This document shows positions 43,332-52,148 of a DNA stretch of 64,000 nucleotides, one piece after another. Within the stretch, counting starts at the first letter, position 1. Each line of letters starts with the position of its first letter. The DNA comes from Lachnospiraceae bacterium (GTDB lineage: Bacteria; Bacillota; Clostridia; Lachnospirales; Lachnospiraceae). A program made the translations under genes and the position numbers. The notes below the pieces were generated by a model. It had not been told where the DNA came from and ran no database searches. It saw only the letters and a program-made list of their open reading frames with translations. Where the stretch lies: the NCBI GenBank assembly GCA_017623675.1, contig JAGAOO010000083.1:28714-92713 (forward strand), given 5' to 3'.

Positions 43332-43363
43332 AATTGTACTTCGTTCTAGGAGGAGTGTACATA

Positions 43364-44593
43364 ATGATACGGAAAATGATGAGAAATACATTGATAATAG
43401 CTGCCGGAATCAGTATGGTACTTGCATTGGGTACACCATCTAAGGCAGAGGAAACTTATAAGGACACAGCAGTGGCAGGTATTGATGCTGCCATTGATCA
43501 ATATGTTGCAACCATGTCAGCAAACCAAGTATCAGAGGCTGGGATTGCCACGGATACTTCTGCTGTTTCAGAGGAACCGGCAACAGAGGTTGCAACAGAA
43601 GCGGTGGTACCGGAGTCAACGGCAAGATATCCGGAATTTGAAAACAAGCTGATGGCAAATGTTACGGATTACATGAATATCCGTTCAGAGGCAGATGCGA
43701 ATTCCGAAGCAGTTGGTAAACTGCCACACGGAGCAGTTGCAGAAGTATTGGAACGCGGTGAGGAATGGACGAAGATACAGTCTGGTTCCGTAACCGGTTA
43801 CGTGAAGAATGAATATGTCGTGTTTGGTGACGATGCAGGTGACTATGCAGAAGAGAACTGCCATAAGATTGCAACGGTAACGACTACCACCTTGAAGGTG
43901 CGGGAAGAAGCCAGTGCAGAAAGTATCTGTCTGACCATGATTCCGGAAGGTGAAACCTATGAAGTGGTAGAAACCGCAGATGGGTGGACGAAGCTGTTAA
44001 TTTCAGAAGAATTTACCGGATATGTATCCAATGAATTTATTACGATAGAATTTGATTTAGGAACAGCAATTTCGAAGGAAGAGGAAGAAGCAGAGCGGGC
44101 AAGACAAGAGGAGTTAGCAAGACAGGCGGCTCAGGCAGCACAAGCTGCACAACAGAGTCAGCAGGCAACTTCGAATCCTGCACCTCAGGCACCGGCTCAG
44201 GTTCCATCGGTTGATACAAGTGCAGTCAGTGGCACCAGAGCAGACTTAGTAAATTATGCATTACAGTTTGTTGGTAATCCATATGTGTATGGCGGTTCCA
44301 GCTTGACAAGTGGTACAGACTGCTCCGGATTTACCATGCGGGTATATGAGCATTTTGGTTATTCCTTATATCGTTCTTCCAGAGATCAGATTAAGAACGG
44401 AACCAATATTGGTATCTATGAGGTGCAACCGGGCGACTTGTTATTCTATAATAACGGTGGTTCTACCATTGGTCATGTTGCGATTTACATCGGTGACGGA
44501 AAGATTGTACATGCCAGCACACCAAGAACCGGTATCATTGTATCCAATGCATATTATCAGACACCATGTGGTGCAACCAGAATTTTGCCATAA
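43364..44593 (+). CDS. Secreted NlpC/P60 cell-wall hydrolase with two SH3 domains
   Basis: A 409-residue exported endopeptidase acting on peptidoglycan stem peptides. A signal peptide covers about residues 1-29 (cut near SKA-EET). Two bacterial SH3 domains (about 92-150 and 165-225) should bind the wall; a charged, then A/Q/P-rich linker follows (about 230-285). The C-terminal NlpC/P60 domain has C320 (GTDCSGF), H371 (GHVAIYIG) and H383 (VHAST). ATG 43364 follows AGGAGGAGTG. The promoter and WalR-like box upstream suggest control by wall stress. A terminator follows. Confidence 0.93.
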   Translation: MIRKMMRNTLIIAAGISMVLALGTPSKAEETYKDTAVAGIDAAIDQYVATMSANQVSEAGIATDTSAVSEEPATEVATEAVVPESTARYPEFENKLMANVTDYMNIRSEADANSEAVGKLPHGAVAEVLERGEEWTKIQSGSVTGYVKNEYVVFGDDAGDYAEENCHKIATVTTTTLKVREEASAESICLTMIPEGETYEVVETADGWTKLLISEEFTGYVSNEFITIEFDLGTAISKEEEEAERARQEELARQAAQAAQAAQQSQQATSNPAPQAPAQVPSVDTSAVSGTRADLVNYALQFVGNPYVYGGSSLTSGTDCSGFTMRVYEHFGYSLYRSSRDQIKNGTNIGIYEVQPGDLLFYNNGGSTIGHVAIYIGDGKIVHASTPRTGIIVSNAYYQTPCGATRILP

Positions 44594-44614
44594 TACGTGA
44601 TAGGAAAGAATCAT

Positions 44615-44643
44615 GAGAGGACTTCTTTGAAGTCCTCTTTTTG
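44615..44643 (+). terminator. Rho-independent terminator
   Basis: GAGAGGACTTC pairs with GAAGTCCTCT around TTT, followed by TTTTT; it ends the NlpC/P60 transcript. Confidence 0.88.
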
Positions 44644-45182
44644 TTGTACCGGATAGTAGTAAGATGGTAACGCCAACCTATAAGACAGTAGATGCTGTTT
44701 CACAGGTTGCAATTACTTCCGGTTCACCGGAGATTCCACTGGATAGTGGGGTTCGTGCTTCAAAGCTTACGAGTGGAGCAACTTATGAAAGTGTAATCAG
44801 TAAACTGAACGTTGAGGATAATGTTACCTTCGATCTTAAGATATACTCATTCTCGAATGACAAGTATATCTCTTCCATTAGTAAAGACAAATTCAAGGTA
44901 TCTATTCCGCTTACGGATGAACTGAAGGGCAAAGACCTTGTAGCATACTATGTAGGCAGTGATGGTAAGATTACAAAATATGAAGTTGAAATAGTGGATG
45001 GTTGTGCAGTCTTCTATACAGACCACTTTAGTATTTATACCATTGCTGAAACCACAACTGAAGCTGGCAGTAAAACAAACGGAAGCCCTAAGACAGGGGA
45101 TAATACCAATCTCATACTACTGTTTGGATTATTACTGGTATCTACATCAGGACTCATGATTGGTAAAAGAAAAAATAAATAG
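44631..45182 (+). pseudogene. 3' remnant of a sortase-anchored surface protein
   Basis: The frame opens right after a stop at 44628-44630, inside the preceding terminator, and its first ATG (44664) has no ribosome binding site. About 172 residues remain: a beta-rich segment with KLTSGATYESVISKLNVED and YYVGSDGKITKYEVEIVDG, typical of the last repeat of large surface proteins, then a cell-wall sorting signal: SPKTGDN, a hydrophobic helix and GKRKNK. The pentapeptide starts with S instead of L, which some sortases would not accept. There is no signal peptide. It is most likely the end of a much larger gene whose front was lost. Confidence 0.7.
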
Positions 45183-45202
45183 ATAAGTAGAAACCTTTAT
45201 TA

Positions 45203-45248
45203 AAACAAGGGGTTGTTGCATTAAGTGGTGCACAACTCCTTGTTTTTT
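45203..45248 (+). terminator. Rho-independent terminator
   Basis: AAACAAGG and TTGT(TGCA) on the left pair with (TGCA)ACAA and CCTTGTTTT on the right, with a GG/CT mismatch, followed by TTTTTT. Confidence 0.75.
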
Positions 45249-45310
45249 GGTGTAGAAGCCGGACAAGCTGTGAGATGATATTTCTTGAATTGTCAGAAAA
45301 AAGATAGAAT

Positions 45311-45430
45311 ATGAAAAAGGAAAAAATTCGTCAATTTTGGGAAAATGCACAATCTTTTTTGGCGGAAAAAAATCTTTTTTACAGCTTTAACTCGAATAAA
45401 AATGTGGAAAACTTAGTTGTCCACAAGTGA
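45311..45430 (+). other. Possible 39-residue ORF in the region before hpf (weak)
   Basis: The 617-bp gap 45183-45799 holds a terminator, this short frame, a DnaA-box cluster, AT-rich DNA and the hpf promoter. The frame starts MKKEKIRQFWENAQSF and ends in VVHK. It lacks a clear ribosome binding site and part of it coincides with two of the DnaA-like boxes, so I do not call it a gene. Confidence 0.2.
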
Positions 45431-45490
45431 TTTCGAAGAGAAAAGGCTTAAAAATTAAGGTTATTCACAAAGTTATTCACGTTTTCCACA
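45403..45490. promoter_or_regulatory. Cluster of DnaA-box-like 9-mers
   Basis: Five sites lie within 88 bp: TTTTCCACA on the minus strand (45403-45411), TTGTCCACA (45417-45425), TTATTCACA (45461-45469), TTATTCACG (45473-45481) and TTTTCCACA (45482-45490). Against TTATNCACA one is a full match and four have one mismatch. About 200 bp of very AT-rich DNA follow. No replication genes lie nearby. Confidence 0.55.
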
Positions 45491-45672
45491 AAAATATGGA
45501 AAAAGGTGAAAACGAATTTACGAAACGTTTGTTTTGTAACAAGTCATGAAAATTGCCGAAATTGAGAAAGAAGTTGAAATAATAAAAGTTAAAAAAAGAT
45601 AAAAAAACAAATGAATTGTGCGAAAATTCTGAAATTTAATGTAAATATTCAATGATAATACTGTAAAAACAA

Positions 45673-45700
45673 TTGAAAAACTGCTGGTTTATGGTATAAT
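45673..45700 (+). promoter_or_regulatory. Predicted promoter of hpf
   Basis: TTGAAA (45673-45678), 16 bases, TATAAT (45695-45700), leaving a leader of about 95 bases before the hpf ATG. Confidence 0.6.
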
Positions 45701-45799
45701 AAGTATGTAATACAAATGACATTGGACAGCAAAGAGAAGGGCTGGAAGGTGTCAGTCGAAGGGATACCTTCAATTATGACAGGTAAAGGAGTGGGCATT

Positions 45800-46327
45800 A
45801 TGAACTACATAATTAGCGGAAAGAACATTGAAGTGACAGAAGGATTGAAGGCAGCAGTTTATGAGAAACTTGGCAAATTGGACAAGTATTTCACAGATGA
45901 GACTGAAGTACAGGTTACATTCTCTGTAGAAAAGGAAAGACAGAAGATAGAAGTTACAATTCCTGTGAAGGGCACTGTGATTCGTGCTGAGCAGGTAAGT
46001 GATGATATGTATGTATCCATTGACTTGGTGGAAGAGGTTATTGAACGTCAGGTTAATCGTTATAAGAAGAAGCTGGTTGACCAGCAACAGAATGCAGCAT
46101 TTTTCCAGAAAGATTTTATGGATGATGAGGATATGGACGACGAAGAGATTCGAATTATCCGTAGCAAGAGATTTGCTGTTAAGCCGATGGATGCAGAAGA
46201 AGCTTGTATCCAGATGGAACTGTTAGGTCATAATTTCTTTGTTTTCCGCAATGCTGAAACAGATGAAGTAAATGTAGTATACAAAAGAAAAGGTAATACC
46301 TACGGATTAATTGAACCAGAGTATTAA
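45800..46327 (+). CDS. hpf: Ribosome hibernation promoting factor, long form
   Basis: A 175-residue protein that binds resting 70S ribosomes and joins them into 100S dimers. The N-terminal domain (about 1-100) starts NYIISGKNIEVTEGLKAAVYEKL; the C-terminal dimerisation domain (about 115-175) has IRSKRFAVKPMDAEEACIQMELLGHNFFVFRNAETDEVNVVYKR in parts, such as KRFAVKPMDAEEA and GHNFFVF. ATG 45800 follows AAAGGAGTG; longer in-frame starts lack a site. Genes for hpf and secA are neighbours in many Firmicutes. Confidence 0.95.
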   Translation: MNYIISGKNIEVTEGLKAAVYEKLGKLDKYFTDETEVQVTFSVEKERQKIEVTIPVKGTVIRAEQVSDDMYVSIDLVEEVIERQVNRYKKKLVDQQQNAAFFQKDFMDDEDMDDEEIRIIRSKRFAVKPMDAEEACIQMELLGHNFFVFRNAETDEVNVVYKRKGNTYGLIEPEY

Positions 46328-46361
46328 TGATAGATTTCATTTATTTATTGTAGGTTTAAAG

Positions 46362-46408
46362 AAAAACAGCTGTTCTGCCTGGATTTCAGGTGGAATGGCT
46401 GTTTTTTC
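46362..46408 (+). terminator. Rho-independent terminator of hpf
   Basis: AAAAACAGC, TTC and CCTG pair in turn with GCTGTTTTT, GAA and CAGG around a GATTT loop; the paired blocks are separated by TG/TG mismatches. The right side ends in six T. Confidence 0.85.
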
Positions 46409-46438
46409 GCTAATATATAGCGGGCAAAAGATTTTTCC

Positions 46439-46473
46439 TTGCGTGCGTGAATTAATGGTGTTACAATGTAACA
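46439..46473 (+). promoter_or_regulatory. secA promoter with palindrome over its -10 element
   Basis: TTGCGT (46439-46444), 17 bases, TACAAT (46462-46467). The -10 lies inside the palindrome TGTTACAATGTAACA (46459-46473). A second TGTAACA follows at 46503-46509, and between them AGTGCC/GGCACT (46482-46499) forms a hairpin at the start of the predicted leader. Confidence 0.6.
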
Positions 46474-46550
46474 GATTGTATAGTGCCGTTACTGGCACTA
46501 GATGTAACAGTAATTCAATTCTAATGAGGGAATTGTAGGAGGTTTCTCAT

Positions 46551-46583
46551 ATGATGGGAAAACACTTGAAAAATAAAATGTAG
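46551..46583 (+). CDS. Possible 10-residue leader peptide upstream of secA
   Basis: The frame [10 protein letters not shown] has a full GTAGGAGG ribosome binding site 8 bases before its ATG, better than that of many genes here. It ends with TAG at 46581-46583, and that TAG forms the start of the secA ribosome binding site (TAGGAG), 11 bases before the secA ATG. A ribosome ending on the leader would thus cover the secA start region, so translational coupling is likely if the leader is used. Length is too short for conservation to be judged by eye. Confidence 0.4.
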   Translation: MMGKHLKNKM

Positions 46584-46594
46584 GAGTTGTTAAA

Positions 46595-49168
46595 ATGAGT
46601 ATTGTTGAAAAGATATTTGGAACGCATAGCGAGAAGGAATTGAAGCGTATTTATCCGATTGTAGATAAAATCGAAGCCTTAGATGCGACCATGGCTGCGT
46701 TAAGTGACGAAGAATTAAAAGGAAAGACTGCAGAATTTAAGGAGCGTTTGGCAAAGGGAGAAACGCTGGATGATTTGTTAGTTGAGGCGTTTGCTACCGT
46801 TCGTGAGGCTGCATATCGTGTATTGAATATGAAGCATTACCGCGTGCAGTTGATTGGTGGTATTGTTCTCCATCAGGGAAGAATTGCTGAAATGCGTACC
46901 GGTGAAGGTAAAACTTTGGTTTCTACCCTGCCGGCGTATCTGAATGCTTTAGAGGGAAAAGGCGTTCATATTGTAACGGTTAATGATTATCTTGCAAAAC
47001 GTGATGCAGAGTGGATGGGACAGGTTCATGAATTTCTGGGCTTGAAGGTTGGCGTAATCTTGAATAGTTCAACCAATGAGGAACGAAAGGAAGCTTATAA
47101 TTGTGATATTACATATATTACGAATAATGAGCTTGGTTTTGATTATCTTCGTGACAATATGGTTATTTATAAGGAACAGCTGGTACAAAGAGAGCTTCAT
47201 TATGCAATTGTGGATGAGGTGGACTCTGTTTTGATTGATGAAGCCAGAACCCCATTGATTATTTCCGGTCAGAGTGGAAAATCAACGGATTTGTATCGGA
47301 TGTGTGATTATTTGGCACGGCGTATGCAGAGAGGTTCCTCTGATGGTGAAATCTCTAAGATGGATGCCATGATGGGAACTGAGATAGAAGAAGACGGAGA
47401 TTTCCTTGTTAATGAGAAAGATAAAAATGTTATGCTGACGGCACAGGGTGTGAAAGAGGTAGAAAAGTTCTTTCATATTGATAACCTTGCTGATCCGGAG
47501 AATCTGGATATTCAGCACAATATGATTTTGGCATTGAAGGCACATAATCTGATGTTCCGGGATAAGAATTATGTGGTAAAGGATGATGAGGTTTTAATTG
47601 TAGATGAGTTCACCGGTAGAATTATGCCGGGACGTCGGTATTCTGACGGTCTGCATCAGGCAATTGAAGCGAAGGAAAATGTAAAGGTAAAACGGGAAAG
47701 CAAAACCCTGGCAACCATTACCTTCCAGAATTTCTTTAATAAATACAATAAAAAAGCAGGTATGACAGGTACCGCACAGACAGAAGAAGCGGAATTCCGT
47801 GAGATTTATGGTATGGATGTAATTGTTATTCCGACCAATCTTCCGATAAAGCGAATTGACCATGATGATGCTATGTTCCGCACCAAGCGGGAGAAGTTAA
47901 ACGCAGTTGTTCAGTCTGTGATTGAATCGTATGAAAAGGGACAGCCGGTATTGGTTGGTACCGTTAGTATTGAGGGCTCTGAGGAATTGAGCCATATGTT
48001 AGTGAAGAAGGGAATTCCTCATAAGGTATTGAATGCAAAGTTCCACGAATTGGAAGCGGAAATTGTTGCGGATGCCGGTCAGAAAAAGGCAGTTACCATT
48101 GCAACGAATATGGCTGGTCGTGGTACAGATATTAAATTAGGCGAAGGCGTGCTGGAATTAGGCGGTTTGAAGATTATTGGTACAGAACGCCATGAATCCA
48201 GACGAATTGATAACCAGTTGCGTGGTCGTGCCGGACGTCAAGGTGATATTGGTGAATCTAAGTTCTATTTGTCAATGGAAGATGATTTGATGCGGCTCTT
48301 TGGTTCGGAACGTATTATTACTATGATGGATCAACTGAATGTTCCGGAAGGTGAAGAAATTCATCATAAGATGCTGTCAAAGGCAGTGGAACGGGCACAG
48401 AAGAAGATAGAGAATAACAACTTTGGAATTCGTAAGAATCTGATGGAATATGATCAGGTTAATAATGAACAACGGGAAATTATTTATGCAGAACGTCGTC
48501 GGGTATTGGACGGTGAGAATATGCGGGATGTTGTTTATAAGATGATGATGGATACAGTAGAGTCTTGTGTAGACCGCACGATATTAAGAGATGCACCGGC
48601 AAGCGAGTGGGATATGAAGTCATTAAATGAACTTCTGCTTCCAATTGTACCTTTAGAGCCGATTGAGTTAACGGAAGAGGAACGAAAGAACAGCAAGGTT
48701 GAAGAATTAAAACAGCGATTGAAGGAAGAAACAACAAAGCTGTATGAAGCAAAAGAAAGCGAGTTCCAGCAAGAGGAGCAGATTCGAGAACTGGAACGGG
48801 TTATCTTATTAAAGGTAATTGACCGTAAGTGGATGGATCATATTGATGATATGTCACAATTACGACAGGGAATCGGCTTACAGGCGTATGGACAAAAGGA
48901 TCCGGTTATTGAATATAAATATGCCGGTTATGATATGTTCCAGGATATGACCGAAGCAATCAAGGAAGATACGACCAGATTATTGCTTCATGTTCGTGTA
49001 GAGCAGAAGATTGAACGGGAACAGGTGGCAAAGGCAACGGGAACGAATAAGGATGATTCGGTTGCAAAAGGTCCGGTTAAAAGAAAAGAAGCAAAGATTG
49101 GCAGAAATGATCCATGTCCATGTGGCTCAGGATTAAAATATAAGATGTGCTGTGGACGCGGAAAGTGA
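46595..49168 (+). CDS. secA: Preprotein translocase ATPase SecA
   Basis: The 857-residue motor pushes preproteins through SecYEG. In order: Walker A ([17 protein letters not shown]), DEAD-like [20 protein letters not shown], the preprotein cross-linking domain, [13 protein letters not shown] and GRAGRQGD in the second nucleotide-binding domain, the helical scaffold, and a C-terminal zinc-binding tail ([13 protein letters not shown]) for SecB-like partners or lipids. The start has TAGGAG upstream. It is the main SecA by size and its position near hpf and prfB, the classical order in Firmicutes. Confidence 0.97.
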   Translation: MSIVEKIFGTHSEKELKRIYPIVDKIEALDATMAALSDEELKGKTAEFKERLAKGETLDDLLVEAFATVREAAYRVLNMKHYRVQLIGGIVLHQGRIAEMRTGEGKTLVSTLPAYLNALEGKGVHIVTVNDYLAKRDAEWMGQVHEFLGLKVGVILNSSTNEERKEAYNCDITYITNNELGFDYLRDNMVIYKEQLVQRELHYAIVDEVDSVLIDEARTPLIISGQSGKSTDLYRMCDYLARRMQRGSSDGEISKMDAMMGTEIEEDGDFLVNEKDKNVMLTAQGVKEVEKFFHIDNLADPENLDIQHNMILALKAHNLMFRDKNYVVKDDEVLIVDEFTGRIMPGRRYSDGLHQAIEAKENVKVKRESKTLATITFQNFFNKYNKKAGMTGTAQTEEAEFREIYGMDVIVIPTNLPIKRIDHDDAMFRTKREKLNAVVQSVIESYEKGQPVLVGTVSIEGSEELSHMLVKKGIPHKVLNAKFHELEAEIVADAGQKKAVTIATNMAGRGTDIKLGEGVLELGGLKIIGTERHESRRIDNQLRGRAGRQGDIGESKFYLSMEDDLMRLFGSERIITMMDQLNVPEGEEIHHKMLSKAVERAQKKIENNNFGIRKNLMEYDQVNNEQREIIYAERRRVLDGENMRDVVYKMMMDTVESCVDRTILRDAPASEWDMKSLNELLLPIVPLEPIELTEEERKNSKVEELKQRLKEETTKLYEAKESEFQQEEQIRELERVILLKVIDRKWMDHIDDMSQLRQGIGLQAYGQKDPVIEYKYAGYDMFQDMTEAIKEDTTRLLLHVRVEQKIEREQVAKATGTNKDDSVAKGPVKRKEAKIGRNDPCPCGSGLKYKMCCGRGK

Positions 49169-49236
49169 TTGTAAATTTGGTTAAAATGTATGCAGATAAA
49201 TTCTGTAAAAGTATGCAAATAAAGTAGGTGAGATTA

Positions 49237-50368
49237 GTGATAGAATTAGATCAGTTTCGTTTCGAACTGAAAGAATATCGTACCCCACTAATGGAAGTAA
49301 GGGATTCACTTTGACATTCCTTATTTAAAGGATGAGTTGGAAAAGTATGATTATCAAATGCAGGAACCGGGATTCTGGGATGATATAGAGAAATCTCAGG
49401 AAACGATGAAAACAGTAAAGTCGTTAAAGGATACGGTGGAAAGCTTTGAAACATTGGAGGAAGAGTTTGAAGATATCGAGACGATGATTCAAATGGCAGA
49501 GGAAGAAAATGATTCTTCTCTGATACCGGAGATTGAAGAGATGTTGCAGCAGTTTGTGACGGATTTCGATAGCCTTCGAATTCGAACTTTGCTATCAGGA
49601 GAATTCGATAAAGAAAATGCAGTGGTTACCCTTCATGCCGGCACAGGCGGAACAGAAGCGTGTGACTGGGTTAGTATGCTGTATCGTATGTATACCCGGT
49701 GGGCAGAAAAGAAAGGGTTCCAGTTAGAGGTTTTGGATTATCTGGATGGAGAAGAAGCAGGAATCAAGTCGGTCACTTTTCAGGTGAATGGTGAAAATGC
49801 ATTTGGTTATCTGAAGTCTGAGCGAGGCGTACATCGATTAGTTCGAATATCCCCATTTAATGCGGCTGGAAAGCGGCAGACGTCATTTGCATCCTGTGAT
49901 GTAATGCCGGATATTGAAGAAGATATTGAAATTGACATCAATGAAGATGATTTAAGGATTGATACCTATCGTTCCAGTGGTGCCGGAGGACAGCACATTA
50001 ATAAAACATCATCTGCAGTTCGTATTACGCATTTGCCTACGGGAATTGTAGTACAGTGTCAGAATGAGCGGTCTCAGCATAGCAATAAGGACCGTGCCAT
50101 GAAGATGTTGAAGGCAAAATTATTTATGCTGAAGCAGCAGGAGAATTTGGAAAAGATTTCAGATATTCGAGGCGAAGTATTAGATAACACCTGGGGGAGT
50201 CAGATTCGCTCTTATGTCATGCAACCATATACAATGGTAAAGGATCATCGAACCAATGCAGAATCAGGGAATGTATCCGCTGTTCTGGATGGAGATATAG
50301 ATTTATTTATAAATGCCTTTTTGAAATGGTCGAATGTAAACAGGGATAGGAGTGGTGAGAATGAGTGA
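49237..50368 (+). CDS. prfB: Peptide chain release factor 2 with programmed +1 frameshift
   Basis: The gene is read as 49237-49311 joined to 49313-50368. The first frame (GTG start, AGGTGA upstream) gives 25 residues and stops at TGA in CTT TGA C; slipping +1 continues with DIPYLKDELEKY. The product, about 377 residues, has the UGA/UAA-reading SPF motif (RISPFNAAGKRQ) and the catalytic GGQ (SGAGGQHINKT). RF2 controls its own level by this slip. The stimulatory SD-like element before CTT is AGGGAT rather than AGGGGG, so pairing is weaker than the textbook case. It overlaps the next gene by 8 bases. Confidence 0.96.
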
Positions 50369-50825
50369 TGTAAAGCATGTGGTTTTTCGATTGGGGAATG
50401 AAACTTACAGTATGGATATTGAATATGTAAAAGCAATTGAGCAGAATTATTCCATTATTCCATTACCGGAAGCACCGGAACATGTAAAAGGTATGATTAA
50501 TCTTCGTGGAGAAATAGTACCGGTGTATAGTTTGCGTTCTCGATTTCATATGGAGGAAATTGAAAAAACAAAGGAGAGCCAATTACTGATTGCGAAGGCA
50601 GGAGAAGTACTGCTTGCTTTTGAGGTGGATGCAGTCGTTGGAATTGAAACGATTGAGCCACAGCAACAGAAGGAAATACCTATGTTGATTCAGTCAGAAG
50701 CGACCCATTATATTGGTGGAATTTTGGATATTAATAACAAGGTAGTAGTAGAGATTTCTATTCAGAATATTATGTCGGAAAGTGAATGGAAAGATATGGA
50801 ACAACTGATTCGGGAACATTCGTAA
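50361..50825 (+). CDS. cheW: CheW-like chemotaxis coupling protein
   Basis: A 154-residue protein covering one CheW domain, which links chemoreceptors to the kinase CheA. Features: VVFRLGNETYSMDIEYVKAIEQ, PLPEAPEHVKGMINLRGEIVPVYSLR (split as VKGMINLRGEIVPVY) and a second barrel ending IGGILDINNKVVVEI. The start ATG 50361 lies in the last codons of prfB (ATGAGTGA), with AGGAGTGG upstream, so it is translationally coupled to a release factor gene. No other che genes lie nearby. It is a stand-alone CheW outside a main chemotaxis operon. Confidence 0.9.
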   Translation: MSDVKHVVFRLGNETYSMDIEYVKAIEQNYSIIPLPEAPEHVKGMINLRGEIVPVYSLRSRFHMEEIEKTKESQLLIAKAGEVLLAFEVDAVVGIETIEPQQQKEIPMLIQSEATHYIGGILDINNKVVVEISIQNIMSESEWKDMEQLIREHS

Positions 50826-50901
50826 TTTCAAGAATGAAGATTCCGGGTAGCAGATTTCAGTTATAAAACATTAGGACAGATAGAAAAAGGAGAGACAGAC
50901 G

Positions 50902-52125
50902 ATGGTAAGTATTGCAGTGCTTGGTTATGGTACAGTTGGTTCCGGGGTGGTAGAAGTAATTCAAACCAACCAGGAAATTGTGAATAAACGTGCCGGTGAA
51001 GAAGTAAATATTAAATATGTGTTGGATTTGCGGGAATTTGAGGGTGATCCAATTCAAAAGATTTTGGTCCATGATTATAATATTATTTTAAATGATGATG
51101 ATGTTAAGGTTGTAGTAGAAGTTATGGGTGGCGTAGAGCCGGCACATACATTTGTAAGACAGGCATTGGAAGCAGGAAAGAGCGTATGTACCTCCAATAA
51201 AGAAATGGTGGCAAAGCATGGTGCAGAGCTGATTCAGATTGCCAAGGAGAATAAAGTGAATTTCTTATATGAAGCCAGTGTTGGTGGTGGTATTCCGATT
51301 ATCCGTCCTTTGATTAGTTCATTGACCTGTGACGATATTACAGAGGTTTCCGGTATTCTGAACGGAACAACGAATTACATATTGACCAAAATGCGGGACC
51401 AGGGTGCTGCATTTGAGGATGTTTTGAAGGAAGCACAGGAAAAGGGATATGCAGAGCGAAATCCTGAGGCAGATGTAGAGGGCTATGATGCCTGTCGTAA
51501 GATTGCAATTCTGACTTCTTTAGTTTGCGGACAACAGATTGATTATGAAGATATCTATACAGAAGGTATTACAAAGATAACAGAGAAAGATTTCCAATAT
51601 GCCAAAGCGTTGAAAGGTTCTATAAAATTACTGGGAACGTATCAGAGAATTGACGGTAAAGTCTATGTTATGGTGGCTCCGGTGATTGTTAGCGAGAAGC
51701 ATCCATTATATCATGTTAATGATGTATTTAATGCGATTTTTGTACATGGAAATATGTTAGATGATGCAATGTTTTACGGGCGTGGTGCCGGCAAGCTTCC
51801 AACAGCCAGTGCAGTGGTATCAGACGTGGTTGATGAAGTAAAACATATGGGAAAAAATATTATGCAGATTTGGGAACCTGGTAAATTAGAACTGGGTAAT
51901 TTTGATGATTGGAAGCATAAGTTCTTAGTTCGTATTCAGTCGGAAGATATTGATGATGTGAATATGGAAGATGTGAAGAATGCATTTGGAGATGTGCTAT
52001 ATGTAAAGGCACCGGGCATTACGAATGAAACGGCATTTGTAACCAATCCGATTGCAGAAGGGGTATTTAAGGAAGCTATTCAGAAGTTCAATGGTGTAAT
52101 CAGTACCCTTAGGGTTGGATTTTAA
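50902..52125 (+). CDS. hom: Homoserine dehydrogenase
   Basis: Reduces aspartate semialdehyde to homoserine, the branch toward threonine and methionine. The 407 residues contain the Rossmann motif VLGYGTVGSGV, the SNKEMVAKHG segment, ASVGGGIPIIRPL, GILNGTTNYIL, GYAERNPEADVEGYDACRKIAIL and a C-terminal ACT-like regulatory domain (about 345-407), the site of feedback inhibition by threonine in relatives. AAAGGAGA precedes the ATG. apgM-like and lysC genes follow within 25 bp each. Confidence 0.95.
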   Translation: MVSIAVLGYGTVGSGVVEVIQTNQEIVNKRAGEEVNIKYVLDLREFEGDPIQKILVHDYNIILNDDDVKVVVEVMGGVEPAHTFVRQALEAGKSVCTSNKEMVAKHGAELIQIAKENKVNFLYEASVGGGIPIIRPLISSLTCDDITEVSGILNGTTNYILTKMRDQGAAFEDVLKEAQEKGYAERNPEADVEGYDACRKIAILTSLVCGQQIDYEDIYTEGITKITEKDFQYAKALKGSIKLLGTYQRIDGKVYVMVAPVIVSEKHPLYHVNDVFNAIFVHGNMLDDAMFYGRGAGKLPTASAVVSDVVDEVKHMGKNIMQIWEPGKLELGNFDDWKHKFLVRIQSEDIDDVNMEDVKNAFGDVLYVKAPGITNETAFVTNPIAEGVFKEAIQKFNGVISTLRVGF

Positions 52126-52148
52126 GACAATACATGGAGGAGAGACAG

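Noticed and set aside
45403-45700. Chromosome origin (oriC)
   Set aside because: Box cluster and AT-rich DNA fit, but dnaA, dnaN, rpmH, rnpA or gidA are absent from the whole window; hpf and secA are not origin neighbours.
46459-46509. RNA switch in the secA leader through exchange of TGTTACA between two TGTAACA copies
   Set aside because: The first TGTTACA overlaps the -10 element, so it would not be part of the transcript from that promoter. An operator explanation fits better.
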